From: Elysia chlorotica
Taxonomy: Eukaryota; Mollusca; Gastropoda; Plakobranchidae
Direction of reading: 5' to 3'
Assembly: GCA_003991915.1 (NCBI GenBank)
Contig: RQTK01000417.1
Coordinates: forward strand, 1-64,000
Length of the DNA: 64,000 bases
Shown here: in pieces, positions 25,401 to 34,780 of the stretch
Numbering within the stretch: position 1 is the first letter of the stretch
Layout: each line of letters starts with the position of its first letter
Translations under genes and position numbers: made by a program
The notes under the pieces: generated by a model
Database searches by the model: none
Told to the model about the DNA's origin: nothing
What the model saw: the letters and a program-made list of their open reading frames with translations, nothing else

Positions 25401-28400
25401 CCTGGTGGTATTGGTGCACTGTGCACTTCAACGAATGGTCTGTTCAGATTGTTAAATATCACTATCTATAACAAATGGGTCATTTGTGAGGGCTTGTTTT
25501 TGTTTCACAATTGTCTCTGTGAGATCTGTGTACACATTATGGCCAAGGTTCCAATTGCTTTGGGCATGCTAGAAAGTTTACATTCTTTATTCAACCATCT
25601 TAAAATATTATATTTAGTTTATGCAATTTTACATCCTTTATTCAACCATCTTAAAATATTATATTTAGTTTATGCAATTTTACATTCTTTATTCAACCAT
25701 CTTAAAATATTATATTTAGTTTATGCAATGCCTGGATATTGCTGTTTCTGACACAAGAGATAAAAATTAACAAAATTTCACACACAAAAAAAAAGATCAA
25801 AACAAAAACACACACATACTCCCAAAAAAGGAAGGGAAAAAATGCTTTTTTAAAGTTATGATTAAGCATTCAAGTCAATATTGATAGCTGAACTAAATAA
25901 GCTTGGCCATCGATTAGGTTTATAGTGACTAACCGCCCTAAAAATCTGTATTTGCTTTCTCAAAAGTTGGTAGCTATGCTAATGTTTTACAGTTTAACAA
26001 AGGCGTTCTTTTTGTTTGACTTCACTGCTGTAGATTCATAGATTCTAGACTCGATTTCTAAGTTGGCCAACTCTTACTTAGTCTTAGTGGCTCTAGTAGG
26101 CTAAATCTAGACTAGTAGTAGTACATGTAGTAGTTAGTAAGTGATGTGTCTGTAAGTGCGGAGTTGCGCAAAAAATCCCTCTTTTTAGTCAAATTCCTGC
26201 TTTTTGGTTTTCAAAATCCCTCCAAGTTGCCTCTGGAGGTAGGCACCTCTGTAAAGTGCACAGACACGTGCCACAGTCCGCCCGCAGGAAAATATCTAGC
26301 GTCGCCAGATATCTGGCGCCCGAACAAGGAACTTCTGGTTATCCAAAGGGTTTCTCGTTTACACACACAGGTGTTCCTAGAAGTTTTCGGGATTCCCTTA
26401 TTTTCTTGGGTATCTCTCATTTTGTAGGTGAATGGATTGTTAATCTAAATGGCTCTTTATGAGACGTTGAATGGGGGTGTTAACGGCTGGGCTAACCGGG
26501 CGTTATTGCCGAAAATGGCAGCAACTACTGAGCGATCGACGGGACACCCGATTTTTAGCTGAAGACCGTCAAATACGTATTTTTTCAACCAGATACGTCC
26601 CATAAATGTAAAAAAAAAAAAACGGGATTTTGCACCACGTGCACGGGAAAGCGGGAGGAATCCCAAAAAGCGGGATAATCCCGCCAAAAACGGGAGGGTA
26701 GGCAGCTCTGTGTACACATTATGGCCAAGGTATATGCGACAGTGGTTCCATACAAACAATCTAATATGGTATGCTTGTGGTGTTATTCTATATTTGTTTA
26801 GAACTGTGTCTAGTGCGGTACAATTGAGCCTGTTCTTGGTGTGATAGGTCGATTAAACGCAATACTTACACTAAACCTCATACGTTAACGAATTATGAAA
26901 AAACACATAGATCACAAGCTGGCCTTTTGGCTATTTGTCCGGTTACCGGGTAAATAGCCACTTCCTAATAAGTATAGGGGTGTAGCTCACCCACTTGCCA
27001 GGAATCAGATAGCTCATAGCATGCCGGGGAATGGGTTAACTTATTAACTCCCCAGTGAATCGCTAAACGGAGATAACCAATTAAGAGAAGAAAAAAAAAG
27101 ACGACCTTATTAGGCTTATGAAAACATCCAACATTCAGTTGGTATACTGTTGGTTGCTTTTTTTGTGTAACTTACGCAATTTTATTTTTCAAATCAGAAA
27201 TGACATCCTCAAGAGCCTGGCGATAAGCTGCGATGATAATTGTGGGATGCATTTGCTGCTGTATGAACTGCTCAGCTACAGACAGAACCTCACCAGCTGC
27301 ACAACATAAGGAGAAACCAACAACTAGTTTAATGAAACAAGTTAAAAAGGCGCAGGAAATCAGTAGTATCGTATAGCGGTAGAGTTCCGCAATAATTATT
27401 TCTAAGGCTTAGACACATTGAAAAGGCTGAGAACGTTATTGCAAGATAAAAAAAGTTTAAGAAAGGGAACTGGAAAGAAATACTTTGAAAGTCTTGTCTT
27501 GCCTATTAAAAATCATTGCATTCACAAAAAATGCTTGGGCCCTTCAATATACAAGCCAATAAGCTTCCTTAAATCTGCCTCTGATCCTGACAGACTACAT
27601 CATAAGTCTACATGATTGATATCAGCATTCAATAATACATAAGGATTTCATGAAAACTCACCTAGAATGATAACAGACTTTGTGCCATCCCCTGTCTCTT
27701 CATCCTGAGTCCTGGCTACTTCAATCATTGACTTTGCAGCAGGATGCTTCACGTTCAGCTACAAAGTGAACAGAAATTAATTAAAGGTCATGAAAACTAA
27801 AGAAAAATGTCTAGGAGCCTTAAGATTTTCTTTACAAGTGATTTTTGTAACATAATGACAAAAAACATTGTAAAATCAATATTACCTCTCTCAAGATAGC
27901 ATTTCCGTCATTGGTCATTACAATACCACCCATGGGGTCCATCAACATCTGCAAAGTAAACAAAAAGAAAATTCACATGTTGAAATTTTACTCCAGATCA
28001 GTGAACACACAACTCACTTATCTTCATACTTATGTCATTTTTTAATATGTTTGCATTTCAGTGATTTCTAAAAGTGAACTGATTTTGTAGTTACCTTCCC
28101 TCCCTGATCTTACTCTAGTCAGAAAAATGGTAAGCCTCACAAACAACGATAATCATGATGTTGATGTCATAATGTTTAATTCATGATAGGAGCTTTTGTA
28201 TTAAACTGAAACAGCCAGCTGGCATGAGTGAAAACCTTGATTCTCTATTTGTCGTTTTAAACTGCTTCAATTATTGAATCATTTAAACAAGCAATCAATT
28301 TTTTTATAGTGTTCCAAGTCATCACTATAAAAAGAAGATATAAGAATCATCAATGCAATTTATTCTTTTAAAAAAATGATAAGTAAATATGCAAACCTTT

Positions 28401-30751
28401 AGCATTGACCTGGGGCCCAGACATGTTCGTATGACATCTGCCACCGTCTAAAAATGATACGAAAAAAATAAAAGGCTGGTTTACTTTAAAAAAAAAAACC
28501 CAGAGAAAATGGATGCTTGATCATAAAAAATCAAAATGAGTTTAAAATGAACAAAACATATGAACTAAAATCGACATATGTATTTGATCTGTTGCCACAT
28601 TTGCCTTCTGCATTTTAAACAGTTTTTTTGTGTGTGTGCTTATGTCGACATTATTGATCAATAACTTTTGAAGAAAATGAAATTCTACAATCTTTGGAAA
28701 AAAAAAAAACATGGGAAAAAAATGTCTATCAAGAGATGTTACTTTCACATTCTTACGCAATGAAACAACAAACAAAAATCAAACAATTGAAGGGTAAAAC
28801 TTTCATACCACGGTCAAATCTGACCACAACACCTTTTGCAGAGAAGCGATAAAAAAGGGGAATTTATATTTTATCTTTGGATGAGGAATTCCAACAGCAC
28901 CATCTTGTTATTTATAAATGGATTCAGATTTGAAAAAAATTTCATTCGATGCCTAAACCAAACATATTGCATCATTTTCTGGACATTTTTCATTCAAACA
29001 CTGAGGGGAAAAAAATTAGAATGCTAAAATACACTGCTAAAGATGAAAATTTTGCATTTGTTTATGGTCAAACATAAAAAAAAAATGTTTTTTCAAGGAA
29101 AATATATTCTTCTTACTTCAACACAATTCTGATATACAAGATCTGCAATATTATATGGAGCCTCTATAAAAATAAAGAGCTACAAAATTATATACAAGCT
29201 GGGGTCCCGTTCATACGAACGGGTTGAATACAGTGTAAGCCGAATCTTTAGTCCCCTTACCATCAGTTAATTATTTCTCCTTTTTTTATTAAATGGAAAT
29301 ATCTTTTCTCTGCTTTTTTTATTTTAATCTTTTCTTTCTATCGCTCTTTTTTTTTTTCTTTCTTCTCTTTATATATTCCTCCTTTAAAAAAATCTTTATT
29401 ATTATTACTTTTTTCTTTCTTTTTTAAAAATCTCTCTCTCTCTCTCTCTTTCTTTTCTATTCGTATATATTATGTCTAGACAGCTACACTACTACTGCTG
29501 CTAATAATGGACAGATTTTACCCTTTGAAGCACAAGACTTGATTGTCTCCTAGGTTTAGGTTCCTATAAGTAGTCCAATAGAACGACTGGACCCAAGAAA
29601 TACGTCTGAAATTTTTTGTGCTGCCACGCATTTGAATGACTCCATGTCTCAGCCGGTCACATTATACTGACACCGACCCAACCAGTTACAGGGGACTAAA
29701 TTAACAAAAAAAACAAACAAACAAACAACCCAAAAAAGGTGCAGATCGGATTCGAACTCCGTACCTCCAGAAGTGAAGACGAATGCTCTACGTGTTGGTT
29801 GGATTGGGTTGGTTTAACGTCCAACAGCAGCACTATATAGGCTATATTGTGGACGGGCCCCAAGACAGACGTCTGACAATTTTATGTGCTGCCACACACG
29901 AGACAGGGCGGGGATACCATGACTCCTGTCTCAGCCGGTCACATTATACTGACACCGACCCAACCAGTAGGGAACGCAACAGCCAGGATTCGAACTCGGG
30001 ACCTTTTGCGTAGGAAACGCGATGTTCTACCCCAGGACCACCGCGCATAATGACAATTTCACTAACCAAGCCTAGATCTAGATCTAGTTGTTATAATTTA
30101 TAAAAGACGATCCGGAGATTATAAGGCGGACGCTTTTTATTTTTAATTATGGAATAATAAATAAATGAAAAGTATTTAGTAAGATGTAGATCTAGCTTCT
30201 GTGAAATTTTCATAATTATAGGTTGAGCCGTCTTCGAGTTTTATCCGAAGAACACCTTGACTCTTTATTATATAGAACTAGATATGAGTCACTCCTAAAA
30301 ATTGGTGTCTGAATCCTGGTCCAAGCTAGATCTATATATCATCTATAAAGGGGCTATCGAGATCTATATTCTTATTCTAGATCTAGATCATATTTTCAGA
30401 GGTCGAATCTAGAAAATAAGTCTAGATCTGGAACCAATTTACTTTGTAATTTTTTCTTACAAATGTCACTCTTACAAATTAGAGCCTAATCTAAATTTCT
30501 AGATTCTAAAACTTCAGATTATTCTAGAAGGAATCAATGGTGTGTGTACATAGAAACGTACCTTGCCGGCATCAATGTTACCCAGCTGGACTTTCCTTCC
30601 AGACTCCCTTTTAGTATTTTGGTCTGAAAATGAAAAATGTGAAGAATGATATTTAAATTGAAGATGATAGTATATTCTGGTAATATATAATGAAAGAGAA
30701 TAAAATTTTGTGTGACTTACTCAACACGATTATTGGCATTCCACCGGCCAT
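13472..30751 (-). CDS. CCT3: T-complex protein 1 subunit gamma (CCT3), 17 coding exons
   Basis: CCT3 is one of eight subunits of the cytosolic TRiC/CCT chaperonin that folds actin, tubulin and others using ATP. Exons in transcript order: 30751-30721, 30623-30562, 28447-28397, 27948-27886, 27758-27662, 27296-27176, 23728-23648, 23171-23066, 22366-22284, 22049-21983, 20321-20287, 20061-19882, 19174-19076, 18706-18520, 18275-18135, 16670-16539, 13594-13472. All have GT..AG borders, and phases close to 1659 nt, or 552 aa (human 545). Landmarks are NDGNAILRE (about 61-69), GDGTKS (92-97), [15 protein letters not shown] in exon 12 and VPGGGASE (409-416). The start ATG is 30751 and the stop is TAG at 13474-13472. 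The second copy of exon 7 (24011-24091) is treated separately. K96 in GDGTKS is unusual. Confidence 0.97.
13918..14148 (+). mobile_element. tRNA-headed SINE in CCT3 intron 16
   Basis: A head with an A-box-like TGGCTCAAGTGGCAGAGC is followed by the family's body. That includes CAGGAGTC, a CATAAAACTGTCAGA core and GGGGCCCACCCACAATAT, near the tail. It is diverged and inserted antisense to CCT3. Confidence 0.65.
14230..14570 (-). other. Possible retroelement gag-like ORF remnant
   Basis: Minus-strand frame 14561-14370 starts [20 protein letters not shown] and runs into an Arg/Ser/Pro-rich stretch. It then stops at TGA. A shifted frame continues with an acidic Ser/Leu-rich tail to about 14240. 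It sits in CCT3 intron 16. The composition resembles retroelement gag leaders (DIRS or LTR type), but no diagnostic domain is visible, so identity is uncertain. Confidence 0.3.
15310..15472 (+). mobile_element. SINE body, 5'-truncated
   Basis: It carries the family core: GAGACAGGAGTCATGGTATC, then GTGTGTGGCAGCACATAAAA, then ACCCACCCACAATATGGCCT. It ends in TTAAACTAACCCAACCCAAC. The tRNA head is missing. It lies in CCT3 intron 16. Confidence 0.75.
16944..16971. promoter_or_regulatory. Cluster of nuclear-receptor half-sites in CCT3 intron 15
   Basis: TGACCTTGACCTTGAA followed by AGCAAGGTCA gives two direct TGACCT-type half-sites and one inverted AAGGTCA site within 28 bp. The extended TCAAGGTCA form is preferred by monomeric or ERR-type receptors. 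Function is inferred from motif only, and such strings also occur inside repeats. Confidence 0.3.
20395..20960. repeat. Degenerate TAG/TGG/AAT trinucleotide tract
   Basis: About 560 bp of decayed trinucleotide sequence (TAGTGG, AATAAT and GTGGTGG runs) lie in the CCT3 intron between exons 10 and 11. The long frames on both strands are artefacts of this composition. Confidence 0.8.
21100..21290. repeat. GA-rich low-complexity tract
   Basis: Interrupted GAGAGA/AAAGAG purine sequence lies within the CCT3 intron between exons 10 and 11, next to an AGATCTAGA motif. Confidence 0.7.
21395..21625. repeat. Dispersed repeat of unknown class (copy A)
   Basis: The string CTGAGCGATCGACG..ACACCC, then GCTG..ACCGTCAAATA and TATTTTTTCAACC, recurs at about 26490-26610. 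The nearby GGCAGCTATGC segment recurs at about 38470 and, diverged, at 25965. It is interspersed, so probably a transposon fragment. No coding domain was found. Confidence 0.6.
22805..23010 (-). mobile_element. Truncated SINE in CCT3 intron 8
   Basis: An inverted copy of the family: GAGTTGGTCAAACAACAGCA, ACTATATAGGCTATATTGT, then GACAGGGCAAGGATACCATG and the tRNA-head end near 22980-23005. Internal deletions are present. It ends about 55 bp from CCT3 exon 8. Confidence 0.75.
23648..23728 (-). CDS. CCT3: CCT3 exon 7, downstream copy
   Basis: This 81-nt exon encodes most of residues 142-169 ([18 protein letters not shown]...). It has a TTTTTTAG acceptor and a GTAATG donor. It starts in phase 2 and leaves in phase 2. 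An identical exon lies 363 bp upstream in the gene at 24011-24091. Either copy splices correctly between exons 6 and 8. Confidence 0.93.
24011..24091 (-). CDS. CCT3: Duplicated CCT3 exon 7, upstream copy
   Basis: All 81 bases match 23648-23728, as do the flanking acceptor and donor. The exon length is a multiple of three and the phases are symmetric. Transcripts could therefore use either copy and give the same protein, or include both, adding 27 residues and turning the junction Trp codon TGG into Cys TGC. No splice site is damaged. It may be real or a misassembled repeat. Confidence 0.85.
24255..24460 (+). mobile_element. Second tRNA-derived SINE type
   Basis: An A-box-like TGGCTCAAGTGGTAGAGC heads a unit whose body (CGGAGCGGCATCAGCAATAC, GTGCCGAATAGCCGTGG) differs from the common SINE. 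It ends in a GTGTGAGTGAGTGTGT stretch. The tandem exon-7 duplication breaks inside its A-box. Confidence 0.5.
24461..26145. other. CCT3 intron 6, non-coding
   Basis: AT-rich intron with no supportable exon. It contains a 51-bp triple repeat, listed separately, and diverged transposon debris. Confidence 0.6.
25578..25735. repeat. 51-bp tandem repeat, 3 copies
   Basis: Units start near 25581, 25632 and 25683 with CATTCTTTATTCAACCATCT and end TTTAGTTTATGCAATTTTA. The copies are almost identical. The period is 17 codons, so a 100-residue frame runs through it, but there is no sign of real coding. Confidence 0.93.
26146..26740. repeat. Transposon-like debris with palindromes (includes dispersed repeat copy B)
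   Basis: GC-richer sequence in CCT3 intron 6. It has a perfect 16-bp palindrome CGCCAGATATCTGGCG at 26303-26318. At about 26490-26610 a better-preserved copy of the 21395-21625 repeat follows. Overlapping frames on both strands show no known domain. CGGGA/TCCCG-rich inverted strings are at 26625-26700. Confidence 0.45.
29415..29450. repeat. (CT)n microsatellite
   Basis: TCTCTCTCTC run embedded in T-rich intron 2 of CCT3. Confidence 0.8.
29600..29790 (-). mobile_element. Diverged SINE with internal insertion
   Basis: Inverted family body with CAGCCGGTCACATTATACTG and ACACCGACCCAACCAGT. An A/CAA-rich stretch follows, then a tRNA-type B-box end (GATTCGAACTCCG, the inverse of a GGTTCGAATCC-type box). 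It is immediately followed by another SINE in the same orientation. Confidence 0.7.
29795..30050 (-). mobile_element. Near full-length tRNA-derived SINE
   Basis: The best-preserved copy in the window. Read on the minus strand, its head has an A-box-like TGGTCCTGGGGTAGAACATC and a B-box GAGTTCGAATCCTGG. The conserved body follows, from GGTTGGGTCGGTGTCAGTAT through GCAGCACATAAAATTGTCAG, ending GTTGGACGTTAAACCAACCC. It lies in CCT3 intron 2. Being a pol III-type SINE is inferred from the boxes. Confidence 0.85.
30060..30540. repeat. AGATCTAGATCT-rich island
   Basis: Multiple TAGATCTAGA-type palindromic strings (about 30073, 30187, 30327, 30360-30430) are concentrated in CCT3 intron 2. Similar islands recur at 2745-2810, 14970-14992, 17280-17350, 37997-38110, 41305-41600 and 52985-53062. 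Confidence 0.7.
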
Positions 30752-31248
30752 GCTTGCTAGTTATCGTTTATTGCCAGGATTACATAGCGAGCTAAACTAT
30801 CGCGAAAAAGACTCACCACAGAGAACGCGAAGATGATTGCTGTATAGATCTTAAAATAAAATATGCGAATCACCCACTTATGCCAATTAAACATACATAT
30901 TGTATATTTTATGTTAATATTTTTTAACCATTAGGCCCCTATTTATATACTATTTCCATATAAATACATCACAAAATACATATTTTTTTCTTCTTTGAAA
31001 AAATAGCTAATTGGCAATAATAAAGCTAACAACCATAAGCGGAGGGTGTTATTTGCCCAACAGTAAGCTTACTGTTTGTCGACACAACAACCACTACTAC
31101 TACTACTACGACTACTACGACTACTACTACTACTACTACTAGGCCCTACTACTAAAATAATAATAATAATAATAACAACAACAACAACAACAACAACAAC
31201 AACTTATACGTTATATTATGTTACCTGCTATTTTAATTTATTAATAAT
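30752..31248. other. CCT3 5' flank / probable promoter region
   Basis: Upstream of the CCT3 start. No convincing TATA box; short GC patches (ATCGCGAAAAAG, GAGAACGCGAAG) sit within 100 bp of the start. The distal part is an ACT/CTA then AAT/CAA trinucleotide run at 31083-31202. Confidence 0.35.
31083..31202. repeat. Compound (ACT)n(AAT)n(CAA)n microsatellite
   Basis: Successive trinucleotide blocks directly precede the gypsy remnant. Confidence 0.85.
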
Positions 31249-31254
31249 TTGATG

Positions 31255-32500
31255 GCGGCGGCACATGAGGAGATGTTACACGATACTGCCGATCTTGTAA
31301 TGTATGTCAGAATGCAGTGCACAAGGGCTTTACACCACAAGCGCCACTACAAAGTGTACCGGCAGTGGATGTTCCTTTCAATGGAGTATCTGTTGGTTTG
31401 GTTGGACCTATCCGCCCACCTAGTGATGAAGGACATCGATATATTTCAACATTGGTGGATTATGCGACTAGATATCCAGAAGGTAACTGTGCCGTTGCAG
31501 AGGATTATATGCAAAAACAGTGGCAGAGGCGCTCGTCAATCTGTACTCTCGCCTAAGTGTGCCAGAGGAATTTTTAAGTGACCAAGATATGCAGCTCATA
31601 ATGCAATGCATGATAGAAGTAAACATACTACTTGCGATCACAAAGTCAGCGACGACACCTTATCACCCTACGTGTAACGGATAAGTTGAAAAATGCAATG
31701 GAACGAAATTTTCCCCTTTTGAGCTTTTGATGGCCGAAGTGTTAAAGGACCAATGCCCATTTTGAGGCAACTCTGGGCCCAAAACATCGAAGAGGAGAAT
31801 TTGCGTTCAATATATCAGTATGTTTTGTATATAAGGGAGACAGAAGCGCTTGTGTGATTGAGAAACCAAAATCAGAGTTTGAACCTGGCGACCAAGTGTT
31901 AGTTTTATTGCCAACAGAATCCTGATGCAGTGGGGACGACCTTATGGAGTGACGTCAGTGGTTGGCGTGAACTACTATAGAGTCAAGATGGGGGCCAAGG
32001 AAAAGACTCTGCACGTGAACCTTCTCAAGCGCTACATCAGCCGCGAGGAGGAAGTTCAGCGGAAACATAGGGCGGCGAACGGGGCGGGGGGGGGGGCCGA
32101 GCCGCCCGTGGGACGGGGCAAGTGAAAAGCGGGGGGGGGAGGGGGGGGGGGGGGGGGTGTCCGGCCTGTGCATGGACAAGGTAGTTGACCAGGAAGTTTC
32201 ACCAGATGGCGATTTATGTGTTTATGTGACTTTGCATAACTAGGAAATTGGATGCAGAAACAATCCTTTATAGACCTCCAGTCAGGAACAGTTATTTGCA
32301 GATCAAGCTACAGTAGTAGTGAACGAGTATCGACACATCTTTACAGATTTGCATAGCAGTAGCCTACATCTTTGGTCAAACAAGCGAGGAATCGGTGTGT
32401 CAATGATTATACAATGCCCCCTTTGCGGGATCCCTTGCGACAGGAGCTGTAGACCATGGAAGATATGGGAAACTTTTTGCATAACCAAGGAATGAAGACA
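31255..32500 (+). mobile_element. Ty3/gypsy-like pol remnant (integrase then RT-proximal region)
   Basis: Multiple frames are needed. The integrase core is recognised by VGPIRPPSDEGHRYISTLVD (about 31400-31460) and YATRYPEG, then EEFLSDQ. The catalytic-Glu block TPYHPTCNG..VEKCNGT is at about 31650-31700. A post-core segment ends HVNLLKRYI at about 32010-32040. A poly-G run (32086-32157) follows. Next is NEYRHIFTDL (about 32318-32350) and a PLRDPLRQEL-like segment (about 32415-32450), both typical of the stretch just before a gypsy RT. Numerous stops make it non-functional. The domain order is unusual. Confidence 0.7.
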
Positions 32501-32659
32501 ACCTTTAGCACCCAATTGAAACAGAGTCGATATCCACATGATCAGCCGCCCGCACAGAACCTCCACCCGACCGTACTATAGCCCTAATCAGCCAGTCAAG
32601 CAACATTAAGCAGACTTAAGAAGAACGATGACATCAGAACGTATGGGTAAGATGCCTTA

Positions 32660-32990
32660 AGACTAAGAGCAGTTCGATGTACAGAAGATGATGCTCTGTG
32701 CTCTGCGGATACTGATTGATGTAAAAGACAACTCAAGCACAAATAATACAAGAAAGGGGGGAATTGTCTTTATAGACTACAGTAAGGCATTTGAGGGCAT
32801 CAACAATACATTGTTTGAAATACATGTACTTGTACTTGCAGAAATGGGATCTCCCCTACACCTTTTGCTACGATTTTTCCAGACAGATCAAAACAGAGAC
32901 AATTGTGATAAAAGTAGCCGGCAGCCAATACAGGCAGACGCCAGAGTCAGACTGCACCCAGGCAGATTAAATCCGACGGACATCGCTGGG
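32660..32990 (+). mobile_element. Non-LTR reverse transcriptase fragment
   Basis: One frame (32688-32993) contains FIDYSKAFEGINNTL, the palm motif A region of non-LTR RTs, then a decayed LAEMGSPLHL segment. The rest of the element is missing or unreadable. It ends in GAATGAATGAATGAATG at about 32990-33010, consistent with a short-repeat 3' tail. Confidence 0.6.
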
Positions 32991-33010
32991 TGAATGAATG
33001 AATGAATGAA

Positions 33011-34780
33011 ATTAAAATAATAAGAAAAGCTGAAATGTTTATAGGGAAGTAATTGGGAAGAAAATAGATCGATCAATTTAAAAAAAATTATATTTCAAAT
33101 GCATCAAAATAAAGACATAGTTATATGCTTTTTCACCACATAAAACAATCTTCCCCCACATCTTTGGGGATAGGGAGGCGAGCTGGACTCCCAATCCGGA
33201 TATACCCGGTTCGTATCCTCAAGCACACAGATTTCTTTGTCAGATTTCACCCCTACTGGGCTACTGGTTGGGTCGGTTTCCACAATGTGATCTACTGAAA
33301 CAGAAGTCCTGATATCCCACACTGTTTCTGTGTGTTCGCCGTATGCGATTCTCCTTAGAGACCTAAGACTAGGAGTTGAAGTAGTTGAGTTGGTTTAACG
33401 TCCAACATCAGCACTAGGCTATATTGTGGAGGGTCCTAAGACTGGCGTCTGACAATTTTATGTGCTGCCACACACGAGACGGGCGGGCATATCATGACTC
33501 AGCCAGTCACATTACCTACAACTAGGAAAGTGTTTCTTTTCAATAACTAAAAAAAAAAAAAATACACCGGGATAAGCTTATATATTCCGACGATAAACTA
33601 TTTTTAACTAGCTTTACTTTATCTCCGGTGCATCATGGTACAGTGGTTGTTAAGTTCATGGGATGTAATAGAGGACGCCATGGGAGAGGTCATTAGGGCT
33701 TGATCAGTATTATTCTTTTGAGTTATCGCTTTTTAAGGTTCCCACTTCTGCTTTAAACCCATTTTCTGGTCATGTTTGTGTTTGTTCACAGTAGGGAAAA
33801 TGTACCTATATACACGTATTTTAGTGATATGAGAAGATATTAAGTTCAATTGATCGAAGGACCATTTGGGAGATTGAGTGTACTATGGTCTACAATAATT
33901 ATAGTTATCATAAGCACTACGGTGTTTTTAGGGTATCTTTTTTATTTCAACTCTTTATCTCTGCATAGGGGGGGCCTAGTCATAAAATCCACCAAGCTGT
34001 CTTACGTTTTCCTTGCCTATGATTGTTATTTTGTTCACCACAGTAATCTTACAACAAACCTTTACGTTTTGTGTGTATTTCCCTATGGCAATATCAAATA
34101 AAAAAAAAATAAAAAACATTTGCGTGCTTTATCCCTGTCTCAAAATTGCTCTCTTCAGTTTCTTTTCTACTATGTGCTGATTTAGAAAACAAAGCTGCCA
34201 AAAACATCTAGGTACAACATTGCCTTTCTTTTTAGACAGTGACGAGTGAGCATCAAGACCACTTTGTTCCGTGCACGGGGCCCATAACTTCACGATATCA
34301 TGAGGGCCTTCTCTTTTTGGCCTCCAAATAATATGGCTATAGGCATGTTTGTATTGACCATTTAGTCCTGGTTTTCTTATTTGGTTTATGAAGTTTGACT
34401 CTCGTAACTTTCATTTGACTTTAGTTGCCATTCTATAAAACAAAATGTAAGCATTGATGCTCACAAAAAAAATTATATGACCATTTTACTTGTCAAACCA
34501 AGTGAAGACAAAAGAGAAGAGGGGGAGTTTACTCTATGGGTACATAATTAGATTTGCAATATAATATTTTAAGGGCCTGTCTGGTTCTAAGGTAAATAAC
34601 CAAGGCATTTCAATCTTTAGAAAAATGTACATCTAATTTACCAATATATCACTGAAAAATAACAATTGATTTGAACTTGTTCACTGATATTTGACAATTG
34701 AATAGGCCTGCATGTATAATGTGGCTTGTAAAAAGAAATAAGTCAACATCATGAAATGTAATAAAATTTCACAGCTATTT
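33011..34780. other. Intergenic between CCT3 and PAIP2
   Basis: No supportable gene. An inverted truncated SINE lies at 33375-33520 (GAGTTGGTTTAACGTCCAAC ... AGTCACATTA). The rest is AT-rich. Confidence 0.5.
33375..33520 (-). mobile_element. Truncated SINE
   Basis: Inverted 3' half of the common SINE: GTTGGTTTAACGTCCAACAT, CACTAGGCTATATTGTGGA, and GACAATTTTATGTGCTGCC. The head is missing. Confidence 0.75.

Noticed and set aside
25578-25735. CRISPR-like spaced repeats
   Set aside because: Three adjoining 51-bp units without unique spacers, in an intron of an animal gene; an ordinary minisatellite.
26146-26462. Overlapping frames on both strands as a small gene
   Set aside because: No known domain; the block shares dispersed repeat sequence and palindromes, more like transposon debris.
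31249-32125. Intact retroelement polyprotein or active element
   Set aside because: The homology is split over several frames with stops, and no LTRs were seen.
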